From the NCBI GenBank assembly GCA_044508265.1, contig JBIQIB010000041.1, positions 1 to 31,602 of the forward strand: a DNA stretch of 31,602 bases, written 5' to 3'. The DNA is from JAEZDP01 sp044508265 (lineage in GTDB: Bacteria; Acidobacteriota; Vicinamibacteria; Vicinamibacterales; Vicinamibacteraceae). The notes below the pieces were generated by a model. The model was not told where the DNA came from. It saw nothing but the letters and a program-made list of their open reading frames with translations, and ran no database searches. The position numbers and the translations under genes were made by a program. Below, piece by piece: positions 1-7,375 of this stretch. Every line of letters begins with the position of its first letter. Position 1 is the first letter of the stretch.

Positions 1-84
1 TAATGCCTAATGCCTAATGCCTAATGCCTAATGCCTGATGACTGATGCCTGAGGCTTGATGCTTGAGGTCTGATGGCGGATGCT
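1..84. repeat. Heptanucleotide tandem array (TAATGCC/TGATGCC)
   Basis: Five perfect copies of the 7-mer TAATGCC fill positions 1-35. They are followed in the same register by degenerate units (TGATGAC, TGATGCC, TGAGGCT, TGATGCT, TGAGGTC, TGATGGC, GGATGCT) to about 84. The array is cut by the window edge, so its true length is unknown. Unit purity falls towards the gene, as expected if copies are added at the outer end. No coding function is apparent. Confidence 0.9.
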
Positions 85-102
85 CAAGTTCAAGGCCACA
101 CG

Positions 103-166
103 CCGACAAGCCGACAAGCCGACGAGCCGACGAGCCGACCTTCCGACGAGCCGACAAGCCGATATG
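103..166. repeat. Octanucleotide tandem array (CCGACRAG) ending in a start codon
   Basis: Eight consecutive 8-bp units occupy this stretch: CCGACAAG twice, CCGACGAG twice, CCGACCTT, CCGACGAG, CCGACAAG and CCGATATG. The last unit contains the ATG (164-166) used by the downstream methyltransferase. Eight is not a multiple of three, so a change in copy number would shift the frame of any start codon lying upstream, such as the ATG at 80, and would alter promoter-to-start spacing. Confidence 0.9.
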
Positions 167-799
167 CCGATCCAGGACTGGAACCAACACTACGCAACGG
201 GCGAGATGCCCTGGGACACCGGAGTGCCGGATCCCCTGCTGGTCGAGTTGATCGACGGCGGCGGACTGGCGGCGGGCCGCGTGCTGGAGGTGGGCTGCGG
301 CACGGGCACCAATGCGCTGTGGCTCGCGGCGCGCGGCTTCGACGTGATGGCCGTCGACGTGGCCGAGCGGGCCGTCGAGCTCGCGCGGGCGAAGGCGGCC
401 GCGCAGGGGCGCGGCGCCGCGGTCCGCTTCGAGGTCCGGAACTTCCTGGCCGAGCCGCTGGACGAGCAGGGATTCGACCTGGTGTTCGACCGCGGTGTCT
501 TTCACGTGTTCGACGCGGCAGAGGACCGCGCGCTGTTTGCGGCGCGCGTGGCCGAATGCCTCGCGCCGGCGGGGCAGTGGCTCAGCCTGATCGGCAGCAC
601 CGAAGGCCCGCCACGGGAGGAGGGCCCGCCGCGCCGGTCGGCACGTGACATCACGCTGGCGATCGAGCCCGAGCTCGAGATCGTCGAGCTGCGGTCGGCC
701 TCGTTCAGCATCGGACGGGAGGTGGAGCCGCGCGCGTGGCGCTGCCTCTCCCGACGGCGGCTGGTGCCGGCGCAGGAATCCACCGGGATTCAGCGGTAG
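164..799 (+). CDS. Class I SAM-dependent methyltransferase
   Basis: This 211-residue protein has the fold signature of a small class I methyltransferase that transfers a methyl group from S-adenosylmethionine; its substrate cannot be read from the sequence. The N-terminus W-x2-HY-x3-E-x-PWDTG-x-PDP is typical of the thiopurine methyltransferase/TehB-like group. Motif I (LEVGCGTGTN) lies at residues 41-50, followed by an acidic post-I strand (VMAVDVAE) and the region LVFDRGVFHVF. The frame is open back to an ATG at 80, but the extra 28 residues are only the translated 8-mer array (repeating R-R-A-D/K-P-T-S), so the ATG at 164 is preferred. It stands alone, 66 bp before the padR-like gene and ahead of that gene's own promoter. 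Methyltransferase class is secure, substrate unknown. Confidence 0.85.
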   Translation: MPIQDWNQHYATGEMPWDTGVPDPLLVELIDGGGLAAGRVLEVGCGTGTNALWLAARGFDVMAVDVAERAVELARAKAAAQGRGAAVRFEVRNFLAEPLDEQGFDLVFDRGVFHVFDAAEDRALFAARVAECLAPAGQWLSLIGSTEGPPREEGPPRRSARDITLAIEPELEIVELRSASFSIGREVEPRAWRCLSRRRLVPAQESTGIQR

Positions 800-814
800 C
801 GGCAGCCATACGCC

Positions 815-855
815 TTGACGTTCTACATGTAGATGCCGTACATGTAGAGCGTCAA
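815..855 (+). promoter_or_regulatory. Long palindrome overlapping a promoter: candidate PadR operator
   Basis: Two 17-bp arms (815-831 and 839-855) are inverted copies with one mismatch, separated by 7 bp. Each arm carries a TTGACG/CGTCAA outer part and an inner CTACATGTA/TACATGTAG. The outer left part (TTGACG, 815-820) also reads as a -35 box, with TACATG (839-844) at 18 bp as a weak -10. ATGT/ACAT half-sites are the known recognition core of PadR regulators. The site lies immediately upstream of the PadR gene and its Shine-Dalgarno, which suggests autorepression of the regulator-permease operon. The operator role is inference; the palindrome is seen directly. Confidence 0.8.
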
Positions 856-865
856 GGGGTTGCCG

Positions 866-1195
866 ATGTCACGATCCGATCTCCTGCAGGGCACGCTCGA
901 CCTGCTCATCCTCAAGATTGCCAAGGCCGGCCCCGTGCACGGCTATGCCATCGCGCAGCGTCTCCAGCAGCAGTCGGAGAACGTCCTGCAGGTGCAGCAG
1001 GGGTCGCTCTATCCGGCCCTGCACCGGCTCGAGCGCAAGGGCCTGCTGAAGGCGGAGTGGCGCCAGACCGACACGGGCCGGGAAGCGAAGTTCTACGCGC
1101 TGACCGCCGCCGGGCGCCGGCAGCTCGACTCGGAGACGGCGTACTGGATGCGCCTGTCACGGGCGATCGCGCTGGTGCTGCAGACGGTGGAGTGA
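866..1195 (+). CDS. PadR family transcriptional regulator
   Basis: This 109-residue winged-helix regulator matches the short PadR class. It has an N-terminal LLQGTLDLLIL helix, the HGYAIAQRL segment, the recognition region QQGSLYPALHRLERKGLL, and the wing AEWRQTDTGREAKFYALT-x-AGRRQL, with a short C-terminal dimerisation helix. A TTG in frame at 860 is possible, but AAGGGG (854-859) sits 6 nt before the ATG at 866, so that start is chosen. The stop is 4 nt before the start of the ADOP permease. PadR genes paired with ADOP permeases are a hallmark of Acidobacteriota. It probably represses itself and the permease through the palindrome at 815-855; the inducing signal is unknown. Confidence 0.95.
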   Translation: MSRSDLLQGTLDLLILKIAKAGPVHGYAIAQRLQQQSENVLQVQQGSLYPALHRLERKGLLKAEWRQTDTGREAKFYALTAAGRRQLDSETAYWMRLSRAIALVLQTVE

Positions 1196-1199
1196 CGCC

Positions 1200-3875
1200 A
1201 TGCGCCGCCCGCCACTCTCCCGCCGCAGCGTCGAGGATCAGCTCGACGCGGAAGTCCGCTTTCATCTCGACCAGCGCGTGGACGAGCTCGTCGCCCAGGG
1301 CCTGTCGCGCGAAGCGGCCCGCGCGCAGGCGCGCCGCGAGTTCGGTGGCGTCGAGCAGGTCAAGGAGGCCTGCCGCGACGAACGGGCCTCCCGCTGGGCG
1401 AACGATACCTGGCGCGACGCACGGGTAGCGGTGCGGTCACTCGTCAGGGCGCCCGTCTTCTCGGTGGTCGCCGTCCTGGTCCTCACCCTTGGCCTTGGCG
1501 CCAACATCGCCATGTTCCAGGTGCTCGACGCCCTGGTGCTGCGCACGCTGCCGGTGCCGGCGGCGGACCAGTTGTGGCGGATCAGCGTCAACCACCGCGG
1601 GAACGGCCGCTCCGGCAACTTCTCGGGGCCGCTTCCCGACCTGAGCGCCGCCCTCGTGGACGGCCTCGAGCGCGAGCTGCGCGGCACGGCGGACCTGGCC
1701 GTCTGGTCGTACCGTCAGGCCAACCTGGCCGACGGGGGAACCGCCAGGCTCGCGACGGTCCTCGGTGTCAACGGCGACTACTTCCGCGTGCTCGGCGTCA
1801 CGCCCCGGCTGGGACGGCTTCTCGGCCGGGCAGACGACCAGCCCGGCTGCGGTACGGGCGCAGCGGTCGTCGGCGAGCGCTTCTGGCAGCGGACGCTCGG
1901 CGGACGCCCTGACGTACTCGGCCAGACGCTGCGGCTCGACGGCCACACGTTCGAGATCGTCGGCATCACGCCTGCGCGCTTCTTCGGCGTCGAAGTCGGA
2001 CGTCACCCCGACGTCTACATTCCGCTGTGCACGGAGCGCGCCATGGCTACCGGCCCGAGCCGCTTCGACAGCAGCAGGGAATGGTGGCTGTCGGCGGTGG
2101 CGCGTGTGCCCGCGGCCACGTCGGAAGCACAGTTGTCCGCACGACTCGATGCGCTGGCGCCCACGTTGTTCCGCGAGACGCTGCCCCGGGAGTATCGCCC
2201 CGAGCAGGCGGAGCAGTACCTCGGGTTCGGGCTCGACGTGCGGCAGGCCGGGCAGGGCATCTCGCCGCTCCGCACGCAGTTCGCGCCGCCGCTGTACCTG
2301 CTCTTCGTCATCACGGCCATCGTCCTGCTGATCGCGTGCGCCAACCTCGCGAACCTGCTGCTCGCCCGGGCCAGCCATCGCGAGCGGGAGATCGCCGTGC
2401 GCCTGGCGATCGGCGCGTCGCGTGCACGGCTCGTCCGCTACGTCGCGGCCGAGGCCGGGATCCTCACGATTGCCGCGGCGATGCTCGGCGTGCTCGTCGC
2501 GTTCGCGTTCAGCCGGACACTCGTGGGCGCACTGGGCAGCACCGTGTCGCTCGACATCACGATGAACTGGCCGCTCGTGGCGTTCTCCGTCGGTCTGGCG
2601 CTGGTCACGATGATCCTGTGCTCCGTCGGCCCGGCGCTGCGGGCTGCCGCCGTGCCGCCCGCACACGCCCTGCGCCACAGTCTTCGGACATCGACGGCCG
2701 GTTCCACGCTGTCGTGGCGCCGCATGCTCATCGTGTCGGAGGTGGCGCTGACGTTCATGCTGCTCATTGGCGCGCTGCTCTTCGCGCGGAGCCTGGGCAA
2801 TCTCAGGGCCGTGGACGTGGGCTTCGACGCCGAGGGGCTCCTCGTCTCGCACGTCGACCTGGAGCCGCTGCCAGACTGGCCCGATCGCCGGCCGGCGATC
2901 GCGCAGGCGATCGAGCAGCGCCTCGACGCGCTGCCGTGGGTCACGTCGTTCGCCGAGATCCGCATGGAGCCGCTCGGCCCGTCCTCCTGGAACGACACCA
3001 TCGCCGTCAGCGGTCTCGATCGCACCGACATCACGAGCCAGTTGAACCGCGTCGGGCCCGCGTTCTTCGAGACGATGGGGATGTCAATCGTGCAGGGCCG
3101 CGGGGTCGCCGTCAACGATGGCCCGAACGCGCCGGCCGTCGCCGTCGTCGACCAGACCTTCGTGGATCGCTATCTCGACGGCGCGCCCGTCATCGGACGT
3201 ACCGTCCGCTTCCTCAACGGCGGTCCCGATCGGACGTACGAAGTCGTCGGCGTCGTCAGCCGCTCGAAGTATCGCAACCTGAAGGCCGCCGACGAGCCGG
3301 TCATCTACGTCGCGGCGGCCCAGGCGGACGTCCCGTCACCGACCCTGTCGCTGATCGTCCGCTCGCAGCTTTCACCCGAAGCGACGACGGCGGCCATGGC
3401 TCGCCTGATTGGCGACGTGTCGCCGGTGCTCTCGTTGCAGACGACGAGCCTGGCGACGAACATCGACAATGCGCTGCGCATCGAGCGGCTGCTCGCCGCC
3501 CTGTCGGCCGCGTTCGGGGTGCTGGCGCTGCTCCTGGCGGGCGTCGGACTCTACGGCGTGATTGCGTACTTCGTCGCGCGGCGGGAGCACGAGATCGGGA
3601 TCAGGCTCGCGCTCGGCGCGTCGCGCGGGCACGTCATCGGGCGGGTGGTGCGCGACACGGCCTGGCTCGTCGCCGGCGGCATCGCGCTGGGATTCGGCGG
3701 CGCGCTCGTCGGCATGCGGCTGATCGAGGGGCTGCTGTTCGGTCTCGAGAGCCGCGATCCGGCCAGCTACGCCGCCGCGCTCGCGGTGCTGGTGTCGGTC
3801 GGTCTCGCCGCCAGCCTGCTGCCGGCGTGGCGTGCGGCGCGCACCAGCCCGATGAAGGCGCTCAGGCAGGACTGA
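1200..3875 (+). CDS. ADOP-type ABC transporter permease (MacB/FtsX, duplicated)
   Basis: The 891-residue inner-membrane protein has the ADOP (acidobacterial duplicated orphaned permease) architecture. A charged N-terminal prefix domain (residues ~5-65, with DAEVRFHLDQRVDEL) is followed by TM1 (~78-100), a periplasmic MacB-like core and an FtsX three-helix block (~365-480, with LANLLLARASHREREIAVRLAIGASR). A second MacB core (from ~505) and a second FtsX block (~760-891, with EHEIGIRLALGASRG) complete it. No ATPase gene accompanies it here, which is the 'orphan' feature of the family. GGAG lies 8 nt before the ATG and the gene is 4 nt behind padR, so the two are probably co-transcribed. MacB relatives act as mechanotransmission machines rather than channels; the cargo or partner is not indicated. 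It converges with the next gene with only 3 bp between stops. Confidence 0.95.
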   Translation: MRRPPLSRRSVEDQLDAEVRFHLDQRVDELVAQGLSREAARAQARREFGGVEQVKEACRDERASRWANDTWRDARVAVRSLVRAPVFSVVAVLVLTLGLGANIAMFQVLDALVLRTLPVPAADQLWRISVNHRGNGRSGNFSGPLPDLSAALVDGLERELRGTADLAVWSYRQANLADGGTARLATVLGVNGDYFRVLGVTPRLGRLLGRADDQPGCGTGAAVVGERFWQRTLGGRPDVLGQTLRLDGHTFEIVGITPARFFGVEVGRHPDVYIPLCTERAMATGPSRFDSSREWWLSAVARVPAATSEAQLSARLDALAPTLFRETLPREYRPEQAEQYLGFGLDVRQAGQGISPLRTQFAPPLYLLFVITAIVLLIACANLANLLLARASHREREIAVRLAIGASRARLVRYVAAEAGILTIAAAMLGVLVAFAFSRTLVGALGSTVSLDITMNWPLVAFSVGLALVTMILCSVGPALRAAAVPPAHALRHSLRTSTAGSTLSWRRMLIVSEVALTFMLLIGALLFARSLGNLRAVDVGFDAEGLLVSHVDLEPLPDWPDRRPAIAQAIEQRLDALPWVTSFAEIRMEPLGPSSWNDTIAVSGLDRTDITSQLNRVGPAFFETMGMSIVQGRGVAVNDGPNAPAVAVVDQTFVDRYLDGAPVIGRTVRFLNGGPDRTYEVVGVVSRSKYRNLKAADEPVIYVAAAQADVPSPTLSLIVRSQLSPEATTAAMARLIGDVSPVLSLQTTSLATNIDNALRIERLLAALSAAFGVLALLLAGVGLYGVIAYFVARREHEIGIRLALGASRGHVIGRVVRDTAWLVAGGIALGFGGALVGMRLIEGLLFGLESRDPASYAAALAVLVSVGLAASLLPAWRAARTSPMKALRQD

Positions 3876-3878
3876 CGA

Positions 3879-4703
3879 TCATCCGGGCTTGACGCTCGCG
3901 TGCCCCCGTTCGCCGAGCACCGCCCACGGGTGCGGCGTCTTGCGCGGGACGAGGCCGAACTGGTCGATGGTGCGCGCGCGCACGTGCGCCAGTGCCTCCT
4001 CCACGTCGTCGGTGACGAGCAGCAGGTCGAGGTCCTCCGGGCTGATCGTCTTCTCGCGGACCATGAGGTCCATCTGCTCGAGCAGGGGCGTCCAGTACGC
4101 CCGGTCCATGAGGACGACGGGGAAGTTCATCACCTTGCCGGTCTGGATGAGCGTGAGCGCCTCGAACAGCTCGTCGAGCGTGCCGAGGCCGCCGGGCAGC
4201 GCGATGAACGCGTACGAGTACTTGAAGAGCAGCACCTTGCGGACGAAGAAGTACTCGCAGGTGACCCAGCGATCGAGATACGGGTTGGCAGCCTGCTCGA
4301 ACGGCAGGCGGATGTTGCACCCGATGGACAGGCCGCCGGCTTCCTTCGCCCCGCGGTTCGCGCCTTCCATGACGCCCGGCCCGCCGCCCGTCATCACGGT
4401 GAAGCCCATGCGCGCCAGCCCGGCGCCGACCTCGCGGGCCAGCTGATAGGCCGGGTGATCCTCGTGGAAGCGGGCCGATCCGAAGACGGTGACGCACGGG
4501 CCGGCAAAGTGCAGGGTACGAAAGCCGCGGATGAAGTCGCGGACCGACTGCAGGACGATGCGGAGCTCGCGGCGACGGGAGTGGGGGCCCTGAAGCATCA
4601 CGCGATCGCCGTTGCCCGGGCGCACGGTTGCGCCGAGCGACGGCCTGGCTGCGGAAGGCTTCGGGGCGGGAGGCGTGGCCGGTGACATGCCCCACATTGT
4701 CAC
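3879..4703 (-). CDS. LOG/TIGR00730 family Rossmann-fold protein
   Basis: The 274-residue protein has both family signatures: GGGPGVMEGANRG (residues 106-118) and PGGLGTLDE (170-178). The latter is the phosphoribohydrolase motif of LOG ('lonely guy') enzymes, which release free bases from nucleoside 5'-monophosphates (cytokinin activation in plants; roles vary in bacteria). The first ~60 residues are a Pro/Ala- and Arg-rich extension, longer than the usual ~190-residue core, so the start is uncertain. GTG at 4703 gives the longest form; ATG at 4697 or 4688 is equally plausible because no clear ribosome site decides between them. It is 31 bp downstream of the sugar isomerase-like gene on the same strand, so the two may be co-transcribed. 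Confidence 0.9.
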   Translation of the reverse strand: MTMWGMSPATPPAPKPSAARPSLGATVRPGNGDRVMLQGPHSRRRELRIVLQSVRDFIRGFRTLHFAGPCVTVFGSARFHEDHPAYQLAREVGAGLARMGFTVMTGGGPGVMEGANRGAKEAGGLSIGCNIRLPFEQAANPYLDRWVTCEYFFVRKVLLFKYSYAFIALPGGLGTLDELFEALTLIQTGKVMNFPVVLMDRAYWTPLLEQMDLMVREKTISPEDLDLLLVTDDVEEALAHVRARTIDQFGLVPRKTPHPWAVLGERGHASVKPG

Positions 4704-4734
4704 CCAACCACGCGCCCCCCGGTGACTGCGGCGG

Positions 4735-5883
4735 CTAGAGCGCCTTGAGCACCTCGCGCAGCATGTACTGCGAGCCCTCGACGCCGTCCCACGGGCCGTC
4801 TTCGTACTCGAGGGCGATGACGCCGCGGAAGCCGCCGTGGTTCAGGATGCGCACGCAGCGCTGCAGGTCGACGTTCTCCCACCGATCCCAGTACTTGGCG
4901 TGCACGGTCGTGTGGGTGTACGGCATGAGCGACTCGAGGCCGTGGTACAGCAGGTACTCGTGCTCCCAGTTGCAGAAGTCGGGCGAGGCCTCGCAGTACG
5001 GGTGGTTCACCTCGTCGAGGATGATGCGGATGTTCGTCGGGTCGGCGCTCAGGCCCCAGTGGTTCTCGATCGTGACCTTGACGCCGACCTTCCCGCCGTA
5101 GTCGGCCATCTGCCTGAACGACTCGATCGCGTTGGCCAGGTACTTGACGATCTCGTCGTTGCGCGGGTAGCCGGACGTGGCCGACGCGCCAGGCACGATG
5201 CGCGGACCGCCGGTGTTGACGCGCATCGTCTTCGCGCCGATCTGCGCGCAGGCGTCGAGCCACTTCTTCGCGACCTCGATGCCTTCACGCCGCAGGTCGG
5301 CCTCGAGCACCGAGATGTTGCGCGGCGCGTTGTTGGACACGTGGTGCACCACGACGCCCGTCTTCGCGCAGTTGTTGGCGAGCTGATCGAGCCACCGCTT
5401 CGCGGCGGGGAGCGACGGGTCGAACTCGTACGTCGTGCGCGACTGGCCGTCGCGCATCGTCACCTGCGACTGCGCGTACATCGAGTCGTCGGTGACGTCG
5501 CCGAAGAGCGACGACCAGAGATCCATGTGCGTGACGCCGGGGAAGTGATCGCGCGTCCACTGGGGATAGTCGAGCAGCGTGATCTCGCCGTACTTCTTCT
5601 TCATCGCCTCGGCCTGGCCGCCCCCGCCGCCCATCGCGCCCCCGGCCCGCCGCTTGAAGAGGAGGCGATGCGGATACGTGTTGGTGGCGATGCGCGACAG
5701 CTTCTCCTTCTCGGTGAGCGGGCGCGCGTCGAGGGGGGCAGCCGCTGCAGCAGCCGCCGGCGCCGCGCCTGCCGCGGCTGCCAGTCCGCCGGCCAGTGCG
5801 GCGGTGGTGCCCTTCAGGAAGCTGCGGCGGGCGGGATCGGAGGTCGTGGGGCGTGCCCCGTGGTCAGTCTCGCGTGACGTCAT
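4735..5883 (-). CDS. Tat-exported sugar phosphate isomerase/epimerase-like TIM-barrel protein
   Basis: This 382-residue protein begins with a Tat signal. The twin arginines at residues 19-20 (ARRSFLKG) precede a long Ala/Gly hydrophobic stretch ending near the Ala-rich run at ~50. The mature part resembles the xylose isomerase-like TIM-barrel family (AP endonuclease 2 fold), with metal-ligand-like residues in VTIENHWG, IILDEVNHPYCE, HTTVHAKYWD and VIALEYEDG. The ATG at 5883 is chosen because AAGGA lies 8 nt upstream and it places the Tat motif correctly; the frame stays open to 6111, but that extension lacks a signal. Such Tat-exported isomerase-like proteins are common in Acidobacteriota and Planctomycetota and are thought to act on sugars in the periplasm. 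The substrate is unknown. Confidence 0.88.
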   Translation of the reverse strand: MTSRETDHGARPTTSDPARRSFLKGTTAALAGGLAAAAGAAPAAAAAAAPLDARPLTEKEKLSRIATNTYPHRLLFKRRAGGAMGGGGGQAEAMKKKYGEITLLDYPQWTRDHFPGVTHMDLWSSLFGDVTDDSMYAQSQVTMRDGQSRTTYEFDPSLPAAKRWLDQLANNCAKTGVVVHHVSNNAPRNISVLEADLRREGIEVAKKWLDACAQIGAKTMRVNTGGPRIVPGASATSGYPRNDEIVKYLANAIESFRQMADYGGKVGVKVTIENHWGLSADPTNIRIILDEVNHPYCEASPDFCNWEHEYLLYHGLESLMPYTHTTVHAKYWDRWENVDLQRCVRILNHGGFRGVIALEYEDGPWDGVEGSQYMLREVLKAL

Positions 5884-5978
5884 TCGATAGGTCCTTGGGA
5901 GAAATACTCGACTACGCCTCTCCCAACGACGGAGGGCGCGCTCGTGTTTCGCCGCCCCCCCGCATGGCGCGGAAATGC

Positions 5979-5999
5979 GGCCGGTCGCGGGAACCGGCC
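5979..5999. promoter_or_regulatory. Inverted repeat in a divergent intergenic region
   Basis: Arms GGCCGGT and ACCGGCC flank a 7-nt loop (5986-5992) in the middle of the 199-bp gap between the minus-strand isomerase gene and the plus-strand carrier gene. It could be an operator or a stem in either leader. Nothing further in this gap is recognisable apart from the two ribosome sites. Confidence 0.4.
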
Positions 6000-6082
6000 C
6001 GCCTGGCACATGATGTAAGCGGTCGGGCCGCCGTCGGCGTAGTGGACGTCGACCCGCCAGGCCCCGGAGACCGTACCGCCGC

Positions 6083-7375
6083 ATGACTTCCCTGCTGCAG
6101 CGATTCTTCAATGTCCGTCGCGAGGAGGTCGCGCCGCTGACGGCGGCCGCCTTCTATTTTTTCTGTGTGCTCACCGCGCTGATGATGCTGCGCCCGGTGC
6201 GCGACGCGCTCGGCATGCAGCGCGGCATCGAGGCCATCCGCTGGCTGTTCATCGGCACGGCGCTCATCACGCTGGCCGTGAACCCCGTGTTCGGATGGCT
6301 CGTGAGCCGCTTTCGCCGCATGACCTTCATCGCGGCGACCTACCTGTTCTTCGCGGCGAGCCTCGTCGGCTTCTGGGCGCTCATCGTCTTCACGCCGCAG
6401 GCCGTCGGCGAGACCAGCGGGCAGGTCTTCTACGTCTGGTTCAGCGTCTTCAACCTGTTCAGCACGATGGTCTTCTGGGCGCTGATGGCCGACCGCTTCA
6501 CGCTCGAGCAGAGCAAGCGGATCTTCGGCGTCATCGCGGTGGGCGGGACGCTCGGCGCCATCGCCGGGCCCTGGCTGGCCGGCGTGCTCGTCGAGCCCCT
6601 GGGTACGCCCGCGCTGCTGCTCGTCGCCGCGGGCTTCCTCCTGCTGGCCATCGGCGCGGCCTGGCTCGTGAGCCACCTGCAGCCGGCACCCGTGGCCGAC
6701 GCGCCCGCCGCGCAGGCCGCCACGGCGTCGCACAACCAGAGCGTCATCGGCGGCAGCGCCTGGGAAGGCCTGTCGGCCGTCGTCCGCTCGCCCTACCTGC
6801 TGGGCATCTCGTCGTACGTCCTGCTCATGACCGTGACGGCGACGTTCATCTACATGACGCGCCTGGCGATGGTCGACGCGCTCGGCGACACGGTGGACGA
6901 GCAGACGCAGCTGTTTGCCTGGATCGACCTGATGACGCAGGTGACGACGCTGGTGCTGCAGGCCGTGGTGACGGGCCACATCATGAAGCGGTTCGGCGTC
7001 GCGTTCGCCCTCGCCCTGCTGCCGGTGGTCGTCTCGCTCGGCTTCGTCGGCCTTGCGCTCGCCGGGTCGTTCGCGGTGCTCGTCGTCTTCGAGGCGACCT
7101 TCCGCGCCGTGCAGCGCGCCGTGACGCGTCCGGCCCGCGAGACGCTGTTCACCGTGGTCAGCCGCGAAGACAAGTACAAGTCGAAGGCGGTGACCGACAC
7201 CTTCGTCTATCGCGGCGGCGACGTGCTCGGCGCGTGGACGGAGGGCGGGATACGGGCGATGGGCTTCGCGCTCGCCGGCCTGGCGACGCTCACGATCCCG
7301 CTCGCCGTCATCTGGCTGGGACTGGGCGTGTGGCTTGGCCGGCAGCAGGAGGCGAAGGCGTCGGCGACGCCGTGA
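6083..7375 (+). CDS. NTT/ADP-ATP carrier-like MFS transporter
   Basis: The 430-residue polytopic protein has about 12 hydrophobic segments. It starts with a short cytoplasmic stretch and TM1 (LTAAAFYFFCVLTALMML), directly followed by RPVRDALGM, the counterpart of the conserved KPVRD element of nucleotide transporters. Near the C-terminus, TRPARETLF, SREDKYKSKAV and DTFVYRGGDVLGAW match the conserved REXLF and YKAK...D..YRGGD segments of the Npt/TLC family. Classical TLC proteins exchange ATP and ADP in energy parasites. Relatives in free-living bacteria have unknown substrates, so nucleotide transport is not assumed. CCGGAGA lies upstream of the ATG. Its last 68 bp overlap the 3' end of the convergent cytochrome-LRR gene. 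Confidence 0.85.
   Translation: MTSLLQRFFNVRREEVAPLTAAAFYFFCVLTALMMLRPVRDALGMQRGIEAIRWLFIGTALITLAVNPVFGWLVSRFRRMTFIAATYLFFAASLVGFWALIVFTPQAVGETSGQVFYVWFSVFNLFSTMVFWALMADRFTLEQSKRIFGVIAVGGTLGAIAGPWLAGVLVEPLGTPALLLVAAGFLLLAIGAAWLVSHLQPAPVADAPAAQAATASHNQSVIGGSAWEGLSAVVRSPYLLGISSYVLLMTVTATFIYMTRLAMVDALGDTVDEQTQLFAWIDLMTQVTTLVLQAVVTGHIMKRFGVAFALALLPVVVSLGFVGLALAGSFAVLVVFEATFRAVQRAVTRPARETLFTVVSREDKYKSKAVTDTFVYRGGDVLGAWTEGGIRAMGFALAGLATLTIPLAVIWLGLGVWLGRQQEAKASATP

Noticed and set aside
1..166. CRISPR array
   Set aside because: Units of 7 and 8 bp without spacers; there are no cas genes in the window.
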